Numbered from the stretch's first letter, positions 1 through 6,572 are shown. The stretch: DNA of 8,706 nt from CAYTLQ01 sp964438715 (GCA_964438715.1 CAYTLQ010000298.1:1-8706), one strand, 5' to 3'. Notes: a model not told the origin generated them from the letters alone. Program-made: numbers and translations.

Positions 1-1
1 C

Positions 2-67
2 GACGAAGTGGAGTTAAAGATAAATGAGTCAATTGAAGATTTATTAATTATCGTTCCTAAAGCATGA
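2..67 (+). CDS. 3' end of an unidentified protein-coding gene (partial)
   Basis: From the window edge, one plus-strand frame stays open for 21 codons and ends in TGA at 65-67. The visible C-terminus is DEVELKINESIEDLLIIVPKA, with alternating charged and aliphatic residues as in a beta-rich or helical tail. The other two plus frames stop at once, so this is the only frame that could be a gene end. It converges on guaB with 37 bases between the stop codons. I do not recognise the family and offer no function; with so few codons it could also be chance. Confidence 0.5.
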   Translation, partial: DEVELKINESIEDLLIIVPKA

Positions 68-104
68 AGGCTCTCTCCAAGGAAAGATTTTTGCGACTTT
101 TTCA

Positions 105-1553
105 TTATTTGTGATAGTTCGGCTCTTCTTTTGTGATTATAACATCATGCGGATGACTTTCACGAATTGAAGATGCACTGATTTTTATAAATTCAGCTTT
201 TGTTTTCAATTCGCTTATAGTTCTTACACCACAGTACCCCATTGATGATCGCAACCCGCCAATAAGCTGATAAATGGTGTCGGAGAGAGGACCTTTATAT
301 GGTACTCTGCCTTCAACACCTTCCGGAACCAGTTTTGTTATATCTTCTTCAGTATCCTGAAAATATCGGTCTTTACTGCCCTGCTTCATAGCCTCGAGAG
401 AGCCCATTCCACGGTAAAGTTTAAAACTCCTTCCCTCATATAATATTTTTTCACCAGGACTCTCATCAACTCCGGCAAAGAGACCGCCAATCATGACCGA
501 GTCTGCTCCGGCGGCTAAAGCTTTTGGTACATCACCGGTATATCGTATTCCACCATCCGCAATTATAGGTATTTTGAGCTTCTTTAAAGCCCGATAAACA
601 TCCATTATTGCAGTAATCTGAGGTATGCCTACGCCGGCAATTACGCGGGTCGTGCATATTGAACCCGGACCGATACCAACTTTTACGGCATCAACACCGC
701 ATTTTGCTAATTCAAGAGCTGCATCGTATGTACCAATGTTTCCCGCAATTAGCTGAACATCTTTAAACTGCTTCCTAATCTTTTTAATTGTTTTCAGCAC
801 ACCTTCAGAATGACCATGTGCAGTGTCAATTACAATTACATCTGCACCAAAACGGATTAACTCTTTTATTCTGTCAGTAGCATCTGCTGTTATACCAATT
901 GCCGCACCTGTTCTCAGTCTGCCATGCTCGTCTTTACATGCGTTCGGATACCGCTTCTTTTTCTGAATATCTTTAAATGTAATAAGTCCGCGCAGTTTAT
1001 TTGTTTTATCAACAACAGGTAGTTTTTCAATACGGTACTGCTGTAAAATACTTTCTGCTTGCTCGAGTGTGGTACCAACAGGTGCGGTTATGAGATTTTT
1101 TTGGGTCATTATCTGAGTAACCGGCAAATGAGCATTCGGCTCAAAACGAAGGTCACGATTAGTTAGTATTCCTATCAGTTTTCCCTTGTCATCAACAACG
1201 GGTATTCCGGAAATGCTGAATTTACGCATCAAAGCAAGTGCATCGCCAACGGTTTTATTTTCACTAAGCGTTACGGGGTTCATAATCATCCCGCTTTCTG
1301 AACGCTTTACCTTATCAACTTCTTCACATTGGGCTTCGATACTCATGTTTTTGTGAAGTATTCCAATTCCACCCTCTCTGGCCATTGCTATTGCCATAGA
1401 TGATTCGGTTACCGTATCCATTGCGGCTGAAACGAAAGGGATATTCAACTCGATATCTCTTGTCAACCGCGTTTTCAGTGATGTTTCTCTTGGAAGGACG
1501 GAAGATTTTCTCGGCACAAGCAAAACATCATCAAAAGTAATACCTTCTCTCAT
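105..1553 (-). CDS. guaB: Inosine-5'-monophosphate dehydrogenase
   Basis: IMP dehydrogenase oxidises IMP to XMP with NAD+, the committed step of guanine nucleotide synthesis in the cytosol. The 482-aa protein has the usual length and order. The N-terminal strand and start of the barrel read REGITFDDVLLVP. Two CBS domains lie at about residues 88-143 and 148-203, and the (beta/alpha)8 barrel then resumes. The catalytic loop is GIGPGSICTTR, with the nucleophilic Cys at about 300. GGIRY (about 334-338) and YRGMGSLEAM bind the IMP phosphate and base. The mobile flap carries the Arg-Tyr dyad in DRYF (about 396-397), and VPEGVEGRVPYKG follows. The frame stays open upstream to a TTG at 1589, but that codon lies inside a terminator-like hairpin. 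The ATG at 1551-1553 has GAGGAAA four bases before it and gives the standard family N-terminus. No guaA is visible. The CBS domains are intact, so allosteric control by purine nucleotides is plausible. Confidence 0.97.
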   Translation of the reverse strand: MREGITFDDVLLVPRKSSVLPRETSLKTRLTRDIELNIPFVSAAMDTVTESSMAIAMAREGGIGILHKNMSIEAQCEEVDKVKRSESGMIMNPVTLSENKTVGDALALMRKFSISGIPVVDDKGKLIGILTNRDLRFEPNAHLPVTQIMTQKNLITAPVGTTLEQAESILQQYRIEKLPVVDKTNKLRGLITFKDIQKKKRYPNACKDEHGRLRTGAAIGITADATDRIKELIRFGADVIVIDTAHGHSEGVLKTIKKIRKQFKDVQLIAGNIGTYDAALELAKCGVDAVKVGIGPGSICTTRVIAGVGIPQITAIMDVYRALKKLKIPIIADGGIRYTGDVPKALAAGADSVMIGGLFAGVDESPGEKILYEGRSFKLYRGMGSLEAMKQGSKDRYFQDTEEDITKLVPEGVEGRVPYKGPLSDTIYQLIGGLRSSMGYCGVRTISELKTKAEFIKISASSIRESHPHDVIITKEEPNYHK

Positions 1554-1556
1554 AGG

Positions 1557-1563
1557 TTTCCTC
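1557..1563 (-). promoter_or_regulatory. Ribosome binding site deciding the guaB start
   Basis: On the minus strand GAGGAAA precedes the ATG at 1553 by three bases (six from GAGG). The next in-frame ATG upstream (1565) has no purine-rich site before it, only the T tract of the hairpin. This supports the shorter, 482-aa guaB product. Confidence 0.7.
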
Positions 1564-1572
1564 ATTGGGTAT

Positions 1573-1604
1573 AAAAAAAGGCCACACAAGGCGGCCTTAG
1601 TGTG
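1573..1604 (-). terminator. Intrinsic terminator between acyl-CoA dehydrogenase gene and guaB, with two competing folds
   Basis: Read on the minus strand, just after the TAA of the dehydrogenase gene, AAGGCC (1598-1593) can pair with GGCCTT (1583-1578) around a 9-nt loop. An unbroken run of seven T (1579-1573) overlaps the end of the stem, which is the classic intrinsic terminator form. A second fold uses CACAC (1604-1600), a bulged T, AAGG, loop CCG, CCTT and GTGTG (1587-1583). The two folds share bases and exclude each other. The guaB ATG is only about 20 nt beyond the T tract, so the element either insulates guaB from the upstream gene or acts as an attenuator for it. Confidence 0.65.
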
Positions 1605-2774
1605 TTATTCAAAAGCACTTATTCCGGTTATGTCTTCACCTATTATCAGGGTGTGCATTTCATGCGTGCCCTCGTAGGTTTTCACCGATTCAAGATTTGC
1701 AGAATGACGCATTACAGGATACTCATCAAGAATACCGTTAGCACCTAATATTTCACGCGCTTTTCTTGCTATATCTAATGCAACCTCACAGTTATTTCTC
1801 TTTGCAAGTGAGACTTGTTGAAAACGGAGTTTGCCGCTGTCTTTCAATCTTCCTAATTGTAAACACAGTAATTGCGCTTTAGTAATTTCAGTAAGAAAAT
1901 AAACGAGTTTCTCCTGCGTCATTTGATAGGCGGCAATAGGCTTACCAAACTGCACTCTCGTTTTTGCATATTCTAATGCAGAATCATAACATGCCATCAT
2001 CGAACCAATTACACCCCAGGCAATACCGTATCGTGCCTGATTAAGACACATCAAAGGACTTTTCAATCCGCCGCTTAATGGAAGAATATTTGATTCAGGA
2101 ACAAATACATTATCGAAAATAAGTTCAGAAGTTACCGATGCCCGAAGTGAGTGTTTCCCTTTCATTTCAGGAGCGGTAAAACCTTTTGAATCTTTCTCAA
2201 CAAGAAATCCTTTTACAACGCCATCTAACTTTGCCCAAACTACCGCTACATCAGCAATCGTTCCGTTTGTTATCCACATTTTCGCGCCATTCAGAATATA
2301 ACCGCCATCTGTCTTCTCAGCTCTGGTTATCATTCCACCTGGGTTACTGCCATAATCAGGTTCCGTTAGTCCAAAGCACCCAATTTTTTCTGCTTTGGCA
2401 AGTTTGGGTAACCAGTAGTCTTTTTGTTCTTCACTGCCAAATGTATAAATGGGGTACATTACAAGAGCGCTTTGTACGGAAACAAAACTACGGATTCCAC
2501 TATCCCCGCGTTCCAGTTCCTGCATTACCAATCCATACGCAACATTATTCATTTCAGCACACCCATATTTTTGCGGCAGGGTTGAACCAAAAAGACCTAG
2601 TTCTGCCATTTTAGGTACTAATTGGATTGGAAAGGTGGATTCACGATTATATTTCTCAATTATGGGGATGACCTCAGAACTTACAAAGTCCCGTACTGAT
2701 TCCCTTGCCAGAATTTCTTCTTCACTCAATAAACTGTCAATATTATAATAATCCACACCTGTGAATTTGCTCAT
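1605..2774 (-). CDS. gcdH: Acyl-CoA dehydrogenase, glutaryl-CoA dehydrogenase type
   Basis: This is a 389-aa FAD-dependent acyl-CoA dehydrogenase with the all-alpha N-domain, beta middle domain and alpha C-domain of the family. The closest type I recognise is glutaryl-CoA dehydrogenase, which converts glutaryl-CoA to crotonyl-CoA and CO2 in lysine and tryptophan breakdown and passes electrons to ETF. Shared marks are DSGIRSFVSVQSALVMYPIY (about 91-110), the FAD-binding GCFGLTEPDYGSNP (about 132-145), WITN (about 167-170), ARYGIAWGV (about 247-255), QFGKPIAAYQ (about 275-284), LGRLKD, KRNNC, and the catalytic base Glu368 in TYEGTHEMH. Arg95, the counterpart of the human Arg94 that binds the substrate carboxylate, is present. 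Glu88, Ser96 and Tyr367 also match residues I recall as linked to the decarboxylating enzyme. The ATG at 2774 has GGAG five bases upstream. No ETF or other lysine-degradation gene is visible. A related short-chain acyl-CoA dehydrogenase is the alternative, but the substrate Arg makes it less likely. Confidence 0.88.
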   Translation of the reverse strand: MSKFTGVDYYNIDSLLSEEEILARESVRDFVSSEVIPIIEKYNRESTFPIQLVPKMAELGLFGSTLPQKYGCAEMNNVAYGLVMQELERGDSGIRSFVSVQSALVMYPIYTFGSEEQKDYWLPKLAKAEKIGCFGLTEPDYGSNPGGMITRAEKTDGGYILNGAKMWITNGTIADVAVVWAKLDGVVKGFLVEKDSKGFTAPEMKGKHSLRASVTSELIFDNVFVPESNILPLSGGLKSPLMCLNQARYGIAWGVIGSMMACYDSALEYAKTRVQFGKPIAAYQMTQEKLVYFLTEITKAQLLCLQLGRLKDSGKLRFQQVSLAKRNNCEVALDIARKAREILGANGILDEYPVMRHSANLESVKTYEGTHEMHTLIIGEDITGISAFE

Positions 2775-2779
2775 CTAAT

Positions 2780-2783
2780 CTCC
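2780..2783 (-). promoter_or_regulatory. Ribosome binding site of the acyl-CoA dehydrogenase gene
   Basis: GGAG on the minus strand lies five bases before the ATG at 2774-2772. It is one of the few clear Shine-Dalgarno sites in the window and fixes this start. Confidence 0.7.
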
Positions 2784-2811
2784 GTTAAAGAATAATTTTT
2801 TAAAATTTAAA

Positions 2812-2838
2812 ATTATCAATCTTGTATTTATTAACCAA
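2812..2838 (-). promoter_or_regulatory. Candidate promoter of the acyl-CoA dehydrogenase gene
   Basis: On the minus strand TTGGTT (2838-2833) and GATAAT (2817-2812) are 15 bases apart and sit about 40 bases before the start codon. The -10 match is good, but the spacer is short and the -35 is partial. The region is very AT-rich, so chance matches are easy. A second option is TTGATA at 2819-2814 with a weaker -10. Confidence 0.3.
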
Positions 2839-2869
2839 AATTCCGTGCAGAAAGTTTAATTACTCTGGT

Positions 2870-2887
2870 GTAAATTGGCAAATTTAC
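2870..2887. repeat. 18-bp inverted repeat in the divergent spacer, candidate operator
   Basis: GTAAATT (2870-2876), GGCA, AATTTAC (2881-2887) form perfect 7-bp arms around a 4-bp centre. The element sits 95 bp before the dehydrogenase start and 54 bp before the start of the histidine-rich protein gene. Both candidate promoters lie between it and their genes. The size and symmetry fit the site of a dimeric regulator. The regulator is unknown and no gene for one is in the window. Confidence 0.4.
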
Positions 2888-2902
2888 TGCCTTACTTTTT
2901 CA

Positions 2903-2930
2903 TTGACTTGTTTTCCACTCCTGCAATAAA
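2903..2930 (+). promoter_or_regulatory. Candidate promoter of the metal-uptake unit
   Basis: TTGACT (2903-2908) is a close -35 match, and 16 bases on is AATAAA (2925-2930), a 4-of-6 match to the -10. A Bacteroidota-style reading of TTG (2908-2910), 20 bases, then TACATTTA (2931-2938) is also possible. Either would put the transcript start only a few bases before, or at, the first ATG at 2942. That would imply a very short leader or use of the ATG at 2951. Confidence 0.3.
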
Positions 2931-2941
2931 TACATTTAATC

Positions 2942-3307
2942 ATGAAATTGATGAAAAATATTATTCGGTTATTAAAACCGGGACAGATATTTCTTACGGC
3001 TTATTTTTTCCTTTTTGCGGGAAATATTCTCCATCATCATTATTTCCATGTTCACACTTCAGCCTGTATAATTCACTTTGACTCTCCTGCAGGTCATGGA
3101 CAGCATGCTGGTGCAGACCTTCTGAATGGTTGTTATTTCTCTCAGAATTTCTCATCCCTGCATAATGCATTCAGTCCTGACGAAGTTGGGCTGAATATAT
3201 TTTATGAAGAATTAAATCTTTCGTTTGAATCGCAAACTGATTTTATAACTTTTTTTCTTCATGTAAACTCCCCGCTTCGGGCTCCCCCACAGATTCCTTT
3301 AAGTTAA
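2942..3307 (+). CDS. Small exported histidine-rich protein, first gene of the metal unit
   Basis: This is a 121-aa protein I cannot assign to a named family with certainty. A basic N-terminus is followed by a hydrophobic stretch at about residues 16-30 (IFLTAYFFLFAGNIL), consistent with a signal peptide or membrane anchor. Directly after it comes a histidine-rich segment: His at 31, 32, 33, 36, 38, 45, 52, 55 and 74, with Cys at 42 and 64. This could bind zinc or copper in the periplasm. The C-terminus is LRAPPQIPLS. An Arg-x-Pro-Pro ending is, as I recall, typical of short proteins such as the DUF2946 type found beside TonB-dependent metal receptors, but kinship is only inferred. The ATG at 2942 is the first possible start, since an in-frame stop lies at 2927; ATG 2951 is an alternative. 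Neither has a Shine-Dalgarno site. The 65-nt gap to the lipoprotein gene suggests one transcript. Confidence 0.75.
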   Translation: MKLMKNIIRLLKPGQIFLTAYFFLFAGNILHHHYFHVHTSACIIHFDSPAGHGQHAGADLLNGCYFSQNFSSLHNAFSPDEVGLNIFYEELNLSFESQTDFITFFLHVNSPLRAPPQIPLS

Positions 3308-3360
3308 ACATACCTCCCGACAATTAGTCGAATTAAATATTTATCACTTTTTTAACTTTT

Positions 3361-3367
3361 AAAGGAA
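3361..3367 (+). promoter_or_regulatory. Ribosome binding site of the lipoprotein gene
   Basis: AAAGGAA lies five bases before the ATG at 3373. It is the clearest plus-strand translation signal in the three-gene unit and supports this start, which also gives a complete lipoprotein signal peptide. Confidence 0.7.
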
Positions 3368-3372
3368 TTCCT

Positions 3373-4230
3373 ATGGCTAAGAAGTTATTGTCAATATTTA
3401 TTTTTTCACTCTTTATCCTCTTAACGGTTTTTCAAGGTTGTAAGTCAGAGTCGGACCCGATAACACCTCAAACAGAACATTTTGAACCTGAGGGATGGAT
3501 AATCAGGGATGCAACACTAAAACCTATCCTTGTTGTTTTTCAGGGAGTAATACAATCAACATGGAATGGTATATCCGTAGATGACACTTTAATTGCTCCT
3601 CTCAATGCTCTCTCAGACCACTATTCAATAAAATTCCTCGATGGCTCGGGAAATATTATAAATCCGCCTTACTCCACAGATTATTCATTCTCCTATATTA
3701 TTACCGATACCTCAAAACTCAGTATAGTTAAGGATTCCCCAACCGACTGGGCTTTTCATCTCAAAGGCAAACAGGAAGGAATTACTACTATAGAATTACA
3801 ACTTTCGCATTTAGGACATGTTGATGTACGAACACCAAAAATTCCTGTGCTTATTAAACAGATTGAAGGCACACACGGTGAAGCAACCGGACTGAAAATT
3901 AGAGTTGAATCTACCAATGAACTGTTAGTAACTGCAACAGATACATCTTGTATCGGAGGGTTATCTCTCCTCCGTGACTCCTCTACCCAACACCTGAAAG
4001 TAGTTTTTTTTGATGAAAATGGAACTGAATTTCAACCTGAGTACCCACTACACACTTTGGAGTGGAGTATTGATAATCCCTCAATTATTAATATTCTCCG
4101 GGATGATGAAGAACCTTGGGTCATCAGGATACAGGGTAAATCTGTGGGCACTGCATATTTCAGGTTAAAATTGGTTGTTGGTAATATCGCCGAATTTATT
4201 TCTGCACAAATTCAGGTAACAGTTAATTAA
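3373..4230 (+). CDS. Lipoprotein with two tandem Ig-like units, partner of the ZnuD-like receptor
   Basis: This 285-aa protein begins with a lipoprotein signal peptide: two Lys, a hydrophobic run, then FQGC with the acylated Cys at 23. The residues after Cys (KSESD) are charged and acidic, resembling the surface-export tags reported for Bacteroidota lipoproteins, so cell-surface display is possible. The rest is two related beta-rich units of about 120 residues, roughly 40-163 and 170-285. Unit 1 has KFLDGSG (87-93) and WAFHLKGKQEG (126-136). Unit 2 has VFFDENG (211-217) and WVIRIQGKSVG (249-259), an offset of 123-124. Both units end in strands reading IPVLI and IQVTV. The fold resembles bacterial Ig-like (Big) domains. 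His is present in the HLGHVD and THGEA segments. The gene ends five bases before the receptor gene, so the two products probably act together. Its ligand is not known to me. Confidence 0.8.
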   Translation: MAKKLLSIFIFSLFILLTVFQGCKSESDPITPQTEHFEPEGWIIRDATLKPILVVFQGVIQSTWNGISVDDTLIAPLNALSDHYSIKFLDGSGNIINPPYSTDYSFSYIITDTSKLSIVKDSPTDWAFHLKGKQEGITTIELQLSHLGHVDVRTPKIPVLIKQIEGTHGEATGLKIRVESTNELLVTATDTSCIGGLSLLRDSSTQHLKVVFFDENGTEFQPEYPLHTLEWSIDNPSIINILRDDEEPWVIRIQGKSVGTAYFRLKLVVGNIAEFISAQIQVTVN

Positions 4231-4235
4231 CCGGA

Positions 4236-6461
4236 ATGAAAAGAATTTCAATTTACTTTGGTAACCTGCACTTTTTGGGAATTTTAACTTTCTTATTCTT
4301 TAATTTGAATTTTGCTCAAACGCAGGCGGGTTTAATTATTGGGACTGTTCTCAACCAATTGACAGAAGAACCGGTAGTTTCCGCTACTGTAAAAATATCT
4401 GCTACCGGAATTCAAGTTTTGACTGATGAACACGGCACTTTTTCAATCACTAATCCCCCAACCGGAGAATTACAGTTAGAGTTTTCATTATTAGGGTATC
4501 GTTCACAAACTCTTACAATAAATATCGGACTCCGTGACACTCAGGCGGTTATAGTGCACTTAGCGCCGCTTCAAATGCAAACCAGTGAAGTTATTATTAC
4601 GGGTTTTCACGAAAATAAAACATTCTCTGATGTGCTTTCTTACCAAAATACTTTGCAGGGAAAAGAGTTAGAAAAAAACATTGGTGCAACGATTGCATCG
4701 ACACTGAAAAATGAAACGGGTATTTCCATTCGTTCTATGGGTCCTGCACCAGCCCGACCGGTAATAAGAGGATTAAGCGGCGACAGAGTTTTGATCAGTG
4801 AAGATGGAAATAAAACCAATGACCTCTCCGCTACATCTCCCGACCATGCTGTAAGTATTGAACCGTTTACTGTTGAAAGGATTGAGGTAATTCGCGGTCC
4901 TAAAATACTTTTAGAAAACACCAGTGCCATTGGGGGAACAGTTAATATCATCCGAAATGGTATCCCTTTGCATACTCATAATATCACCGGAACAGTTGGC
5001 GGATATTTTGAAAGCGTGAATAAAGGAACATTAGCGGGAGGTAATTTAATTGTGCCGGCAGGTTATTTTACTCTGCGCGGAGAATTTACCTCTCGCTCAG
5101 CTACTGATCAAAAGACGCCGGTGGGAAAATTAAAAAACTCCTTTCTTAAAACCACCAATATGGCGTTTGGAACTTCGTTCAAAAAGGAATCTCTTTTTTC
5201 CGGCGCTTCAATAAGAGAATTTTCCTCTGTTTACGGTATCCCGGGGGGATTCACAGGAGCACATCCCAATGGAGTGGTAATTGATATGTTCAGGCGGGAA
5301 ATTCATAGCAGGGCTACTTATTCTCTCAACTATCCAATGTTCGAACAAATTGAACTAAATTATAACAGAAATTTTTACCGCCATATCGAGTTTGAGAAGA
5401 ATGATGTAATCGGTGCAGAATTTTCTGTTTATACACACAATGCCGAACTGACTTTACTTCATAAGCAACTATTTCCTTGGAGCACTTCAGGGGTGCTTGG
5501 TATCTCAGGTGAAGCAAGAGACTTTAAAGTTGGCGGCTTTGTTTTTACAGCCCCAACTTTTTCAAGAAGATTTTCCGCCTTTTTCTATGAAAACCTGCAA
5601 ATTGCGGACATTACAATTGAATTTGCAGGCAGATATAATTACGATGATTTTTCTCCAAAGGCAAATACTGCTTCGGTTAGAAGTACATTAATCCGTAACC
5701 GGCACTTTAACTCGTGGTCGTTTGCATTAAGTATATTATATCCTGCAACAAACGATCTTGCTCTTGGTATGAATTTCAGCCGGACTTCAAGAGCACCGAC
5801 AATTGAAGAATTATACTCGGAAGGTCCACATCTTGCCGCTTATTCATACGAAACAGGTAATCCCGAGCTAAGTGATGAGTTTGGAAGCGGGATCGAGATT
5901 TTTGCATCAACAAAAAACGATCGATACAGATCAATGTTCAGTTTGTTTTATTATTATCTCCCTTATTACATCATACCGCGAAATTCGGGCAGAATAAACT
6001 ATGCAACACTTCTACCCGTATATGAAACTACAGGAGTGAGGGCAATATTGAGGGGCTTCGAAAGCAGTATCGAATATTCTCTTTATTCTGCTTTTCAGTT
6101 TACACTCTCTGCCGCATATACAGCCGGAAATATTGTAAACGATGGTCCGCTTCCCTCAATACCCCCGCTGAAAGGGTTTGCAGGTATTGAATGGAAATCT
6201 TCTCTCACAGAAATAGAAATTGAAGCTGAAATAGCGGCGTCACAAACACGAATAGACAAATTTGAAACAAGAACGCCCGGATACGGACTTTTCAATTTCA
6301 CTGTTCAACATTCCATTATCACGGGTACATTTATTCACAATTTCACCTTTGCAATAGAAAATTTGTTCAATAAGGAATACCGTAATCACCTTTCCCGAAT
6401 AAAAGCTATATTACCTGAACACGGAAGAAATGTTCGTATTATCTATAAAACATTCTTTTAA
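4236..6461 (+). CDS. TonB-dependent outer membrane receptor, ZnuD-like
   Basis: The 741-aa protein is an outer membrane gated channel powered by TonB-ExbBD. It has a signal peptide (about 1-28, ending NFAQ), a carboxypeptidase-regulatory-like beta domain (about 32-110), a TonB-box-like SEVIITG (117-123), a plug (about 130-240) with PVIRGLSGDRV, SPDHA (201-205) and EVIRGP (217-222), and then a 22-strand-type barrel ending in Phe. Several barrel segments resemble Neisseria ZnuD, a zinc importer: YGIPGGF (333-339), NRNFYRH (377-383), EELYSEGPHLA (524-534), TGNPEL (540-545), FETRTPGY (676-683) and NLFNKEY (709-715). Zinc is therefore my best guess for the substrate, though other metals or chelates are possible. 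The loop after YGIPGGF is short, with one nearby His (343), unlike the His-rich loop of ZnuD. The ATG is five bases after the lipoprotein stop and has no usable Shine-Dalgarno site, so translational coupling is likely. Confidence 0.92.
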   Translation: MKRISIYFGNLHFLGILTFLFFNLNFAQTQAGLIIGTVLNQLTEEPVVSATVKISATGIQVLTDEHGTFSITNPPTGELQLEFSLLGYRSQTLTINIGLRDTQAVIVHLAPLQMQTSEVIITGFHENKTFSDVLSYQNTLQGKELEKNIGATIASTLKNETGISIRSMGPAPARPVIRGLSGDRVLISEDGNKTNDLSATSPDHAVSIEPFTVERIEVIRGPKILLENTSAIGGTVNIIRNGIPLHTHNITGTVGGYFESVNKGTLAGGNLIVPAGYFTLRGEFTSRSATDQKTPVGKLKNSFLKTTNMAFGTSFKKESLFSGASIREFSSVYGIPGGFTGAHPNGVVIDMFRREIHSRATYSLNYPMFEQIELNYNRNFYRHIEFEKNDVIGAEFSVYTHNAELTLLHKQLFPWSTSGVLGISGEARDFKVGGFVFTAPTFSRRFSAFFYENLQIADITIEFAGRYNYDDFSPKANTASVRSTLIRNRHFNSWSFALSILYPATNDLALGMNFSRTSRAPTIEELYSEGPHLAAYSYETGNPELSDEFGSGIEIFASTKNDRYRSMFSLFYYYLPYYIIPRNSGRINYATLLPVYETTGVRAILRGFESSIEYSLYSAFQFTLSAAYTAGNIVNDGPLPSIPPLKGFAGIEWKSSLTEIEIEAEIAASQTRIDKFETRTPGYGLFNFTVQHSIITGTFIHNFTFAIENLFNKEYRNHLSRIKAILPEHGRNVRIIYKTFF

Positions 6462-6489
6462 TCTTTTACATAATTTATTTCTGTTAAGT

Positions 6490-6518
6490 TTGCTAATGTC
6501 TCCATAATCATTTACTAT
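6490..6518 (+). promoter_or_regulatory. Candidate promoter of the histidine kinase gene
   Basis: TTGCTA (6490-6495), 17 bases, then TACTAT (6513-6518) matches the general -35/-10 pattern at four of six bases in each box. It would start transcription near 6525 and give a leader of about 48 nt. The 111-bp spacer after the receptor gene contains no strong terminator, so read-through from the metal unit is also possible. Confidence 0.3.
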
Positions 6519-6540
6519 AAAAAAGAATTATTTTATTTTA

Positions 6541-6552
6541 ATCAGTACTGAT
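6541..6552. repeat. Perfect 12-bp palindrome before the kinase gene
   Basis: ATCAGTACTGAT is its own reverse complement and lies 20 bases before the ATG at 6573. If the candidate promoter upstream is real, it falls in the 5' leader, where a bound regulator would act as a roadblock. It may also be chance. Confidence 0.35.
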
Positions 6553-6572
6553 ACTAAAAATTACCATTGGCG

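Noticed and set aside
71..95. Weak hairpin TCTCTC-CAAG-GAAAGA followed by TTTTT after the partial gene
   Set aside because: The 6-bp stem contains a mismatch and is too weak to call a terminator with confidence.
1554..1589. Extended guaB N-terminus from a TTG at 1589 or ATG at 1565
   Set aside because: The extra residues are not part of the IMP dehydrogenase N-terminus, the TTG lies inside a terminator-like hairpin, and only the ATG at 1553 has a ribosome binding site.
2186..2748. Plus-strand open frames of 142 and 99 codons inside the dehydrogenase gene
   Set aside because: They are antisense to a well-conserved enzyme, overlap each other, and have compositions unlike real proteins.
2875..3081. 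68-codon plus-strand frame overlapping the His-rich protein gene
   Set aside because: It covers the divergent control region and lies in another frame from the His-rich protein, which has a signal-like segment and operon context. This one shows no protein features beyond chance.
3318..3330. CGAC-AATTA-GTCG hairpin between the His-rich and lipoprotein genes
   Set aside because: It has only four base pairs and no T tract, so it is unlikely to separate the two genes transcriptionally.
4640..6301. Open frames in other frames or on the minus strand within the receptor gene
   Set aside because: The receptor is convincing along its whole length, and these frames show no recognisable features.
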